A stretch of DNA of 25,191 nucleotides from an uncultured bacterium (GTDB taxonomy: Bacteria; Cloacimonadota; Cloacimonadia; Cloacimonadales; Cloacimonadaceae): the NCBI GenBank assembly GCA_937924555.1, contig CALDSN010000001.1:1-25191 (forward strand), given 5' to 3'. Positions 15,473-22,870 of this stretch are shown here, piece after piece (position 1 is the first letter of the stretch; each line of letters starts with the position of its first letter). The position numbers and the translations under genes are program-made. The notes under the pieces were generated by a model that worked only from the letters and a program-made list of their open reading frames with translations, searched no databases and was not told where the DNA came from.

Positions 15473-16129
15473 TTAAACCTCCTTGCTCAGCACCAGATAG
15501 TCCACAAACACGCCGGGGCAGGTTACTGCTTCAGGATCAATCTCGCCGATTTCCACAATCTCGTCCACTTCCACAATCGTGATTTTCCCTGCCATTGCCA
15601 TGATGGGATTGCTGTTACGAGAGGTCTTGCTAAAGGTAAGATTGCCCAGTTTGTCCGCCTTGTGCGCTCTAACGATGGCAAAGTCCGACTCAATGGCAGG
15701 CTCCAGAATGTAATCTTTACCGTTACAATGGATAATCTGTTTACCTTCCTCCACCACAGTGCCCAATCCTGTGGGAGTAAGCACTCCGCCCAAACCCGCA
15801 CCAAAGGCACGCACCCGCTCCATAAGAGTTCCTTGCGGCACCAGTTCAATATCTATCTCTCCGGCGTTCATCTGTGCCTGAATTGCCTTGTTTGTGCCCA
15901 GATGTGAAACCTGTGCACTCTTCACCAAGTGGTTCACCACCAGTTTGCCCACCCCGCGATTCTCCCAATCTGAGGCAATGACAATCATGTGCAGCTTATC
16001 CACTTTCCGTTCCACCAACGCATCAATGATGCTCTCCGGTGCTCCGGCTGCCAGAAAGCCACCAATGGCGACTCTGCTTCCCGGTTTAATCATGGCTGCA
16101 GCTTCTGTTGCGCTTATCTGTTTAACCAT
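15473..16129 (-). CDS. Short-chain CoA-transferase, subunit A
   Basis: This alpha subunit partners with the gene at 14818-15471 to form the CoA-transferase heteromer. The 218-residue protein has the family CoA-binding start VAIGGFLAAGAPESIIDAL (20-38), GTNKAIQAQMNAGEI and GGVLTPTGLGTVVEEGK, all characteristic of the AtoD/CtfA/ScoA subunit. The ATG at 16129 is preceded by AAGGAG at a spacing of about six. It follows the response regulator gene by 34 bp on the same strand, so it may share a transcript with the two upstream genes. No promoter is obvious in that gap. Confidence 0.93.
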   Translation of the reverse strand: MVKQISATEAAAMIKPGSRVAIGGFLAAGAPESIIDALVERKVDKLHMIVIASDWENRGVGKLVVNHLVKSAQVSHLGTNKAIQAQMNAGEIDIELVPQGTLMERVRAFGAGLGGVLTPTGLGTVVEEGKQIIHCNGKDYILEPAIESDFAIVRAHKADKLGNLTFSKTSRNSNPIMAMAGKITIVEVDEIVEIGEIDPEAVTCPGVFVDYLVLSKEV

Positions 16130-16163
16130 GCTAACTCCTTTATATCTTTATTCTTCCAAATCT

Positions 16164-17246
16164 TTAGAACATCTCGAACAGCAGTTCTTTTGTGGCGGGG
16201 GCATCCTCCATGGGAGCAATGATGCTGCGATAGTTGTTGTAGAACATCATCCCTATCTGCGGGTCGAACTGCGCATTTATATTGTCTCTTATCTCCAAAC
16301 TTGCTGAATAGGGATCAAGATTCATGCGGTAAGGACGCTGGCTGGTCATGGCATCGTAGGAATCTGCTACTGCCACGATGCGAGCAAACAACGATATCTC
16401 CTCTCCCTTAAGTCCATTGGGATATCCACGACCGTCATACCACTCGTGGTGTTGCAAAATTATATCGTGCACCGTCCCCGGCAAGCCTATCGGTCCAATT
16501 ATCCTTTCCCCAATCACCGGATGCTGTTTCACCATTTCATACTCATTCATCGTTAAAGCTTGTTCTTTGCTGAGGAGTGTATTGTAAATGCCTATCTTTC
16601 CCAAATCGTGCAGGATAGCCCCAATACGCAACAGCTTCAGCTCTTCCAAATCCAGCTTCATCAATTTGCCCATCATAACGCTGATTACCGTAACGCGTTC
16701 CGAATGGCCCCGAGTATAGATATCATTTGCTTCCATGGCATACACCATGGCATAGATGGTATTAAGATAGTGCTTTTCCAATTGGCTCTTGGCTTTCATC
16801 AGTTCTCTCGTGCGATCATCCACCAAGCTTTCCAAGTGATTACGATAATTCTCGTTTTGCACGAGCAACATGTTCTTCTGCAAGCCCTGTTTAACTGCTA
16901 CATGTAGTTCGGCTATCTCAAAGGGTTTACGCAGGAAGTCAAATGCCCCAAGCTGTATTGCCCGGCGCATCTTCTCGGGATCCCCTTCACCCGTCATAAG
17001 GATTACAGGAAGGTTCGGATCATGATTCACCACCGTCTCCAGCAGTTCCAAGCCGCTTAATCCCGGCATCTGAATATCAGATATTACCAAGTTATAATCC
17101 TTGCTACGCACCAAATCCAATGCTTCCACAGGGTCATTCACCACTTGTACCCTATAATCCGTTTCGGAGCTTAAACTCATCCTGATGCAATCCAATATTG
17201 AGTGATCGTCATCCACAACCAAAATATGCTTTCTGTCTAATCTCAT
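16164..17246 (-). CDS. Response regulator with HD-GYP phosphodiesterase domain
   Basis: The N-terminal receiver domain (about 5-120) has acidic residues D12-D14, phospho-acceptor D57 (SDIQMPGLSG), T85 (MTGEGD) and K107 (RKPFE). A coiled linker (about 125-160) leads to an HD-GYP domain (about 165-340) with H181 (GHSERV), H213-D214 (ILHDLGKIGI), H242 (KQHPVIGE), H266-H267 (QHHEWYDGRGYPNGL) and D295 (VADSYDAM). All key metal residues and the GYP are present, so it should hydrolyse cyclic di-GMP or a related cyclic dinucleotide under control of a histidine kinase. No kinase gene is nearby. It starts six bases after the SRAP stop and its weak AGGG site overlaps that stop, suggesting coupling. Confidence 0.92.
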   Translation of the reverse strand: MRLDRKHILVVDDDHSILDCIRMSLSSETDYRVQVVNDPVEALDLVRSKDYNLVISDIQMPGLSGLELLETVVNHDPNLPVILMTGEGDPEKMRRAIQLGAFDFLRKPFEIAELHVAVKQGLQKNMLLVQNENYRNHLESLVDDRTRELMKAKSQLEKHYLNTIYAMVYAMEANDIYTRGHSERVTVISVMMGKLMKLDLEELKLLRIGAILHDLGKIGIYNTLLSKEQALTMNEYEMVKQHPVIGERIIGPIGLPGTVHDIILQHHEWYDGRGYPNGLKGEEISLFARIVAVADSYDAMTSQRPYRMNLDPYSASLEIRDNINAQFDPQIGMMFYNNYRSIIAPMEDAPATKELLFEMF

Positions 17247-17252
17247 AACACC

Positions 17253-17957
17253 CTAAAATAGTTGAAATATATCAGCCTGCTGTGCCTCAGACTTCAGTTC
17301 TGTAAGGCACTCAGCACTATTGAAGTTTATATTATTCACCTGTTTACTTACAGGGTACATAGTAAGCTTAAGCTCGTGGTCGGGATTCAGAATCGGCTTC
17401 AGAGAGGCTATTTCCTGATTTCCCGGATTAAGCCAGGCATTCCAAGTCTTGGAGCTTAGCAGCAAGGGCATCCGCTCGTGAATAATCCCCACCGTGCTGT
17501 CCGCGGCAGTGGTGATTATCCCCAAAGACGGCATATAGCTGCCATCAGGACTTTCCCACGTATCATAAACCCCAGCCATATACAGCAAATCCCCATTTGC
17601 CGCCCTCAGGAAGAAAGGCTGTTTATCCGTCTTGCGCCATTCGTAGAACCCGTTTGCGGGAATAATGCATCTCCGGCGCATAAAGGATACCCTGAAACTC
17701 GGCTTTTCCGTGATTGTTTCACTGCGGATATTTATCAATGCCTTGGCAGGGACTTCCTTCATCCAAGAGGGAACAAGCCCCCATCGAAAGTAACCCAGAT
17801 AGCGGATATTATCCTTTGCCACAATGGCAGACACCATCTGAGCCGGTGCCACATTGAAAGACAACACCATCTGCTCGGATTGGTTAATCAGCTTTAACTC
17901 ATCCTGCATCTTCTTCAAATCTTCATGCACAATAACCTGGGCAAAGCGTCCGCACAT
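17253..17957 (-). CDS. SRAP domain protein (YedK/HMCES family, abasic-site DNA-protein crosslinker)
   Basis: SRAP proteins shield abasic sites in single-stranded DNA by a thiazolidine crosslink through the N-terminal cysteine. The start at 17957 gives MCGRF, with Cys2 exposed after Met removal, and has AAGGAG seven bases upstream. The longer frame (from 17990) would bury Cys2 and is rejected. Further active residues are N35 (FNVAP), N76 (NIRSE), E106 (NGFYEW) and H160 (HERMPLLL), matching E. coli YedK N75, E105 and H160. Length is 234 residues, normal. It is divergent from endonuclease III, which also acts on abasic sites, and leads an operon with an HD-GYP regulator. Confidence 0.94.
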   Translation of the reverse strand: MCGRFAQVIVHEDLKKMQDELKLINQSEQMVLSFNVAPAQMVSAIVAKDNIRYLGYFRWGLVPSWMKEVPAKALINIRSETITEKPSFRVSFMRRRCIIPANGFYEWRKTDKQPFFLRAANGDLLYMAGVYDTWESPDGSYMPSLGIITTAADSTVGIIHERMPLLLSSKTWNAWLNPGNQEIASLKPILNPDHELKLTMYPVSKQVNNINFNSAECLTELKSEAQQADIFQLF

Positions 17958-18042
17958 CGTTACTCCTTTGATGTTGACAAGATTTATCACCCCTGCAATT
18001 CAGGCAACATATTTTTATAGCCCATATCATAAGGGAGATTGC

Positions 18043-18690
18043 ATGAGCAAATTCGATATTGATACTGTTATGACACGCTTGGGAGAGCACTTCAACACCG
18101 TTAAGACTCCCATTGTGGACCTCATCCAAGCCCAAACCAAAGAGCCGTTCAAGGTGCTGGTTGCCACCATCCTAAGTGCACGCACCAAGGACGAAACCAC
18201 CTCAAAAGCAGTGGAAAAGCTATTCCAAGTGGTGCATAAGCCGGACGACTTGGATAAACTAAGCTTCGAGGAACTTGATGCCATCATCTACCAAGTGGGC
18301 TTTCACCACACCAAAACCAAGCATCTCAAAGAACTCCCCTCTGCCCTGAACTCTCGTTTCGGTGGCAGAGTCCCTTCCGAAATCGACGACCTTATCACCC
18401 TCCCCGGGGTAGGTAGAAAGACCGCAAATCTTGTGCGCACCATTGCCTTTTCCCTGCCTGCCATCTGCGTGGATGTGCATGTGCACCGCATCTGTAACCG
18501 CTGGGGCTACATCTCCACCTCCTCCCCATTGGAAAGCGAAATGGCACTCCGCAAAGTGCTTCCCGCCAAACATTGGAGCAACATAAACTCCTATGTGGTG
18601 GCTTTTGGACAAAACCTCTGCACCCCCCGCAAACCCCAATGCCACCGCTGCCCAATTTATGCTCAGTGCCTTAAGGTTGGCGTAGAATAA
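18043..18690 (+). CDS. nth: Endonuclease III
   Basis: This base-excision repair DNA glycosylase/AP lyase removes oxidised pyrimidines. The 215-residue protein has a helix-hairpin-helix LPGVGRKTANLV (120-131) with catalytic Lys126, and catalytic Asp144 in CVDVHVHRI. The [4Fe-4S] ligands C193, C200, C203 and C209 follow the C-x6-C-x2-C-x5-C spacing. The segment ILSARTKDETTSKA resembles archaeal-type Nth proteins (SxRTxDExT) more than E. coli Nth. The start at 18043 is chosen because GGGAG lies five to six bases upstream. The frame extends 63 codons further into the divergent SRAP gene without support. It ends before a strong terminator. Confidence 0.95.
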   Translation: MSKFDIDTVMTRLGEHFNTVKTPIVDLIQAQTKEPFKVLVATILSARTKDETTSKAVEKLFQVVHKPDDLDKLSFEELDAIIYQVGFHHTKTKHLKELPSALNSRFGGRVPSEIDDLITLPGVGRKTANLVRTIAFSLPAICVDVHVHRICNRWGYISTSSPLESEMALRKVLPAKHWSNINSYVVAFGQNLCTPRKPQCHRCPIYAQCLKVGVE

Positions 18691-18773
18691 CCCGGTAAAC
18701 AACACCTAAAGCTCGCAACATTGCCGATAGCCATATTTACATTTCGTAACTCTGTAGTACTCCGGATAAAGGC

Positions 18774-18809
18774 AAAGGGTGCAACGCCATTAGCTTTGCA
18801 CCCTTTTTT
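18774..18809 (+). terminator. Intrinsic terminator of nth
   Basis: An 11-bp perfect stem AAAGGGTGCAA/TTGCACCCTTT (18774-18784 and 18796-18806) ends in a T-run (18804-18809). It also lies 17 bases before the stop of the convergent gene 18826-19308, so it could act in both directions, with weaker support on the - strand. Confidence 0.85.
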
Positions 18810-18825
18810 GCTTTAGGGCATTGGC

Positions 18826-19308
18826 TTAGGGGGCGGTCACCACAATCGGATGGGTGAACTCGGTGTAACCCGTTACCTGCTTCAGATATCCCGCAGTAAC
18901 GCACTTTGAAACCGTCTCCACGGGGGAATCCATGGTCATGATATCCGCCAAAGTAACCGTTTTAAGGTCAACATGGGTGGGGTCGCTGTGATACCAATCC
19001 CACATGCACTTGATGAACAGAGCCTTGGAACTGGGCATCATGTGCAGGAACTTCTTAACCCGCGGACGGTTTTGCACGCTGTTCTTCGCCGCATACGCCT
19101 TCAAATCGGCAAGATACAGGGAATCAGCCGTCTGGTATAGCAGGTTAAGGTTTTGTGAGATTTCCTTCAGCTCTTCATGCACTCTGCCCAGGGTTGGGTA
19201 CTTGTACTTGCGTGCATAGCACAGCCTTCCATCGAACCAATTCTGATACACCACTTCATCATACTTTCCGCTGTATGACGATACACCATTTTCGAAGCTT
19301 ACTTTCAT
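18826..19308 (-). CDS. Hypothetical protein, 160 residues
   Basis: No known domain is recognised with confidence. The N-terminus (SGKYDEVVYQNWFDGRLCYARKY, described here in parts: SGKYDEVVYQNW, then GRLCYARKYKYPT) recalls short proteins of FCB bacteria and phages. In those, a 'sGk...vvy..w.gr.yvR' start precedes a helical region. The middle is helical (RVHEELKEISQNLNLLYQTA, SLYLADLKAYAAKN) and the C-terminus is mixed. GGAG lies seven bases before the ATG. It has no operon partner: the convergent nth terminator is on one side and a 532-bp gene-free region on the other. The resemblance is from memory and unverified. The frame is well supported by length, the ribosome site and codon-like composition. 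Confidence 0.7.
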   Translation of the reverse strand: MKVSFENGVSSYSGKYDEVVYQNWFDGRLCYARKYKYPTLGRVHEELKEISQNLNLLYQTADSLYLADLKAYAAKNSVQNRPRVKKFLHMMPSSKALFIKCMWDWYHSDPTHVDLKTVTLADIMTMDSPVETVSKCVTAGYLKQVTGYTEFTHPIVVTAP

Positions 19309-19359
19309 TTTGCTTCTCCTTTTTGCGAGGGTTATTATTTCGAACTGCGTCTTTTCGTT

Positions 19360-19423
19360 TGTGCTGCCGGCACAGGAAAACTATGCCAAAGGGTGGCATC
19401 TGTTTGCCTTGTGCTTGGCACAA
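19360..19423. other. Three tandem hairpins
   Basis: Three hairpins lie in 64 bases: TGTGC-tgccg-GCACA (19360-19374), ATGCCA-aaggg-TGGCAT (19383-19399) and TTGTGC-ttg-GCACAA (19409-19423). The first and third share the same stem core (TGTGC/GCACA). They lie just upstream of the orphan gene at 18826-19308. They may be a structured leader or a repeat element. No function is assigned. Confidence 0.45.
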
Positions 19424-19594
19424 ACAGAAGGTTTCGCAATTCGTCCCTCTATACATGGTGCGGGTGACAGATTTGCAGTTTGGTGACAGAAATTGGATTT
19501 ATTTTTGAACTTGGGATATTTGAACAGGATGGGAAGATTATTAGATAGTTGAATCTTGGCGGGATAGCACAACATTTGTGCTGACATTACTACG

Positions 19595-19705
19595 GTTGTG
19601 TCGCCCTTTCAGGGCTAACTCCGTGTAACACCATGTTCCTGGGGTTACGCTAACGCTGCACCCCAGGCTAATATATTTCACCCACAGGGGGTTAAGTGTG
19701 TTGAC
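19595..19705. repeat. Multi-hairpin intergenic repeat element
   Basis: This stretch is built of hairpins: GCCCT-ttc-AGGGC (19603-19615), CCTGGGGT/ACCCCAGG (19638-19645 and 19660-19667) and ACCC-aca-GGGGGT near 19681-19693. The layout (GCCCTTTCAGGGC, then CTGGGGTT...ACCCCAGGCTAATATA) matches a widespread repeat of FCB-group and related genomes, as I recall it, that is often misannotated as small genes. Boundaries are approximate. Confidence 0.55.
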
Positions 19706-19747
19706 AAATGCCGGGAACAGAATATGCACAAGCTAATAGCCTCATGT

Positions 19748-19771
19748 CATTCCTGCGCAGGAAGGAATCCA
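19748..19771. repeat. Short palindromic repeat (REP-like)
   Basis: A perfect 14-bp palindrome TTCCTGCGCAGGAA (19750-19763) sits in the context GTCATTCC...GGAATCCAGA. This is the form of the 'CATTCC-GCG...-GGAATCC' REP-like elements found scattered in many bacterial genomes. It lies 78 bases past the hsdR stop, on the downstream side. Confidence 0.5.
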
Positions 19772-19840
19772 GAATTTTCTAATACATTGATAATAATGAT
19801 ATTAAAGCTATTATATGTCCTCCCTGATCCCAACGAAGCC

Positions 19841-22800
19841 TTAACCCGGAATCTGGTTCTCGCCCAATTCAGAGTAGATATCCTTTGCAAGAATGCCAAA
19901 TATCACCTTCTGAAACTTCGCATCATCCATATATCTGCTTACTATCTTGTCATTTTCTTTCAGGCGTTTCATCATCAGGTCTTTAATAATCTGCTCTATC
20001 CCCAGTTCAAACTTATCCAGAGGATTGGCTGCGGCAGTCTTAAGCACCCCTTCATCCCGCAGAGCTGTTTCCTTTATCTGCTCAAAGAAGAGCCTGTCTG
20101 CCTCGCTGAAGTCTGTGCCAAAGCGTTCGTTCAGGGTATCAATAATCTGGGAAAGTGGCTTATCCTCTTCCATGGCTTTACGGGTACCGGTATCCGTGGG
20201 TGATTTAACCTTAACTTCCTCACCTTCTGTAACATCGATAATCCCTTCCATCACCTTCTGCAAACGATAGTACTGTAATTCAACATCTTTTTCCGGGTAG
20301 GCATCGCGGCTGTCGCTGGGATGAATGTGCGGAAGCAGAAAGCGCCCAAAACTATAGAGCATCTCCAGTTCCTTATCGGTATAGCTAATAAGTTGGGTAA
20401 CAAAGGCATAAAGCCGCACATAAGCCTTCAGCTTATCGCGGAATTTATCCCTGTCCTCATCATTTTCAAGCTGTTTATAGCGCTCCACCGCACACTGCAA
20501 ATGCTTCTGCAGGGCAGCATGATCGCCCCGTTTCTGCTCTGAGAACGGCTTGTAAAATACCTTGGCAAATTCCTCAACTTCCCGCCAACTATACACCTGT
20601 ATCTGGTTCAGCTCATGCTTCAAAGTTTCCAGATGTGCCGGATCGGATTCACCTTCCAGCTCCGTAACGGTATAATATGGCTTGAAAGCAGCCAGAATGT
20701 CCTCTGCCTTATTCACAAAGTCCAGCACAAAAGGTGCTTCTTTGCCGGGATAAATCCTGTTCAAGCGAGAAAGTGTCTGCACTGCCTGCACCCCATCCAG
20801 GCGTTTATCCACATACATGGCGCAGAGCAGGGGTTGATCATAACCTGTCTGGTATTTGTTTGCCACCAGCAGTATCTGATAATCCTCGCTGCCAAAGCGA
20901 TCTTTCAGCATTGTCTCGGAGATGTGCTTACCTGTCTTGTAATCCAGATTCATCCCCGGCTCGGTGTATTCCAATTCCGTCTCAGGGTCTATCACCGTTC
21001 CGCTGAACGCCACCAGCGGATGCACATCGGTATAATGATGCTCACTTAAGTATTTATTAAAAGCCAGCATATAGCGCACCGCTTGCAGACGGCTGTCCGT
21101 AACCACCATCGCCTTGGCTTTGCCCCCGATGAGGGGCATGATGCAGCTGCGGAAATGCTCAATGATAATCTCCGTCTTCTGGCTAACATTGCGGGGATGC
21201 AGACGCATAAATTTACACAGCTTCTTTGCTGCCTTTTTGGCAGGCATACTGGGATCATCCTCGGTCTTTTTAACCATCTTGAAATATGTGCTGTAGGTGG
21301 TGTAACGCTTAAGCACATCAAGGATGAAGCCTTCTTCGATTGCCTGGCGCATACTGTAGTTGTGAAAGGCTCTGCCTCTGTTGCCAAAAAGCTCAATGGT
21401 CTTGCCTTTTGGCGTGGCGGTGAAAGCAAAGAAGCTAAGGTTGGGCTGCTGTCCGCGGGATTCCATCACCATATTCAGCTCATCCTGCCAATCTTCACTA
21501 TCCTCATGCTTAAGGGCTTTATCGCCCAAAATCTGCTTCATGCCCCGGGCTGCTTCTCCGGTTTGGCTGCTATGCGCCTCGTCCACAATGATTGCATACT
21601 TTCTGCCCGCAATCTTCTTTTGCCAGGCTTTGGATTTGATGAGAGCTGCTTCATCCGGCACATCCGCATCCTTAGCACCCGCTATGCGCAGCAAACCTTT
21701 AAGGATAAAGGGGAACTTCTGCAGGGTGGTGATAACAATCTTGGTGCCATCCACCAAGGCATTGGCAAGCTGTTTACTGCCTTCTTTGATGGGGGCAACC
21801 ACACCCGTGGCATGCTCTATCTGGTATATGGCATCCTGCAACTGCCTATCCAGCACCACCCTATCCGTAATTACAATCACACAATCAAAAACAAGCTTAT
21901 CCTCATGTGTATGCAGATTCGCCAAACGGTGCGCCAGCCAACTGATGCTGTTGGTTTTCCCACTTCCGGCACTATGCTGGATCAGATAGTTCTTACCCGC
22001 ACTGTCCCTTTTCACCTGTGCCAACAGCTTGCGCACTGCATCCAACTGGTGGTAACGCGGAAAGATGATGCGTTCGTTCTTTTTGCCCTCGTTTTCGATA
22101 AAGATGAAGCTGCCCACTATCTCCAATAAACTTTCCGGCAATAGCACCTCCTCCCACAGATAGGCAGTTCTGTGCCCGGAGGGATGCGGGGGATTACCCT
22201 TGCCACAATCCACACTTTGGGGATTGCTACCCCGGTTGAAGGGCAAAAAGAATGTCTTACGCTTTTGCAGATGCGTAGTCATATACACTTCATCGGTATC
22301 CACGGCAAAATGTACCAAAGCTCCGCTCTTATAGCTGAGCAGCGGTGCCGAGGGGTCTCTATCCTCACGGTATTGTTTGATGGCATGGTGCACCTTTTGC
22401 CCGGTGCCGGGGTTCTTCAGCTCCAGGCTTGCCACCGGGATGCCGTTTATTGCCAATACCATGTCTATGGATTCTTGTTTATCGGGGTGATAATACACCT
22501 GACGGCATATCTGAAATGTATTGCTGTGGTATAGTGCCAAAGCTTCCTTGCTCATGGTGTGCGCAGGGCGGAAGTATGCCGGCTTCAGCGTTTTCCCCTG
22601 ATACTTGAAGCCATGCCGCAGGATATATAAAGTTCCCTTCAGGTTGCGCTCTTTAACCAGGGCTTTTATTATCTGCTGTGGCAGCAAAGCCCCATTCAGT
22701 TTATCCAGCTCTGCCCAAAGCGTGGGCTGGCTGTTTTTGAGAAAAGCTATCACCTGCTGAGTAAACAAAGCAGAGACTGCATCAAAAGCGGTATTGGCTA

Positions 22801-22870
22801 TAGAAATCCAGCCATTTTGCATGGCGGATTCGATATAGGCTTCAAAAGCTTGTTCGCTATAATTAGTCAT
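19841..22870 (-). CDS. hsdR: Type I restriction enzyme, R subunit
   Basis: HsdR is the translocase and nuclease of a type I restriction complex (R2M2S). The 1009-residue protein has the N-terminal RecB-like nuclease site D136...E150-x-K152 (MVLAINGIPVASLELKN). Two RecA-like motor domains follow with a Q-like FPRYHQ (270-275), Walker A HSAGSGKTNS (299-308), DEAH (430-433) and motif III FTATPKGKT (483-491). Later motifs include GYDQPLL and the arginine-finger region QTLSRLNR. All catalytic residues are intact, so it should be active. It resembles the EcoR124 branch (type IC-like). Its ATG overlaps the end of hsdS by 8 bp (ATGACTAA), indicating translational coupling. It is the last gene of the locus. 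Confidence 0.95.
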   Translation of the reverse strand: MTNYSEQAFEAYIESAMQNGWISIANTAFDAVSALFTQQVIAFLKNSQPTLWAELDKLNGALLPQQIIKALVKERNLKGTLYILRHGFKYQGKTLKPAYFRPAHTMSKEALALYHSNTFQICRQVYYHPDKQESIDMVLAINGIPVASLELKNPGTGQKVHHAIKQYREDRDPSAPLLSYKSGALVHFAVDTDEVYMTTHLQKRKTFFLPFNRGSNPQSVDCGKGNPPHPSGHRTAYLWEEVLLPESLLEIVGSFIFIENEGKKNERIIFPRYHQLDAVRKLLAQVKRDSAGKNYLIQHSAGSGKTNSISWLAHRLANLHTHEDKLVFDCVIVITDRVVLDRQLQDAIYQIEHATGVVAPIKEGSKQLANALVDGTKIVITTLQKFPFILKGLLRIAGAKDADVPDEAALIKSKAWQKKIAGRKYAIIVDEAHSSQTGEAARGMKQILGDKALKHEDSEDWQDELNMVMESRGQQPNLSFFAFTATPKGKTIELFGNRGRAFHNYSMRQAIEEGFILDVLKRYTTYSTYFKMVKKTEDDPSMPAKKAAKKLCKFMRLHPRNVSQKTEIIIEHFRSCIMPLIGGKAKAMVVTDSRLQAVRYMLAFNKYLSEHHYTDVHPLVAFSGTVIDPETELEYTEPGMNLDYKTGKHISETMLKDRFGSEDYQILLVANKYQTGYDQPLLCAMYVDKRLDGVQAVQTLSRLNRIYPGKEAPFVLDFVNKAEDILAAFKPYYTVTELEGESDPAHLETLKHELNQIQVYSWREVEEFAKVFYKPFSEQKRGDHAALQKHLQCAVERYKQLENDEDRDKFRDKLKAYVRLYAFVTQLISYTDKELEMLYSFGRFLLPHIHPSDSRDAYPEKDVELQYYRLQKVMEGIIDVTEGEEVKVKSPTDTGTRKAMEEDKPLSQIIDTLNERFGTDFSEADRLFFEQIKETALRDEGVLKTAAANPLDKFELGIEQIIKDLMMKRLKENDKIVSRYMDDAKFQKVIFGILAKDIYSELGENQIPG

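Larger units (their letters stand above)
19309..19840. other. Gene-free region rich in hairpins and repeats
   Basis: This 532-bp stretch contains no credible gene; the short frames in it lack ribosome sites and cover repeats. It holds three tandem hairpins (19360-19423), a direct repeat GGTGACAGA at 19463-19471 and 19482-19490, a hairpin repeat element (about 19595-19705) and a palindromic repeat (19748-19771). The part next to hsdR (19772-19840) is AT-rich with no feature I can name. Confidence 0.6.

Noticed and set aside
19259..19456. 65-codon - strand frame upstream of the orphan gene
   Set aside because: It overlaps the ribosome site and start of the orphan gene and covers the tandem hairpins.
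19541..19729. 62-codon - strand frame in the hairpin repeat
   Set aside because: It covers a multi-hairpin repeat element of a type often misannotated as small proteins, and it lacks a ribosome site.
21083..22129. 348-codon + strand frame inside hsdR
   Set aside because: It is antisense to Walker A and DEAH motifs of the restriction subunit. Its length reflects codon bias on the opposite strand.
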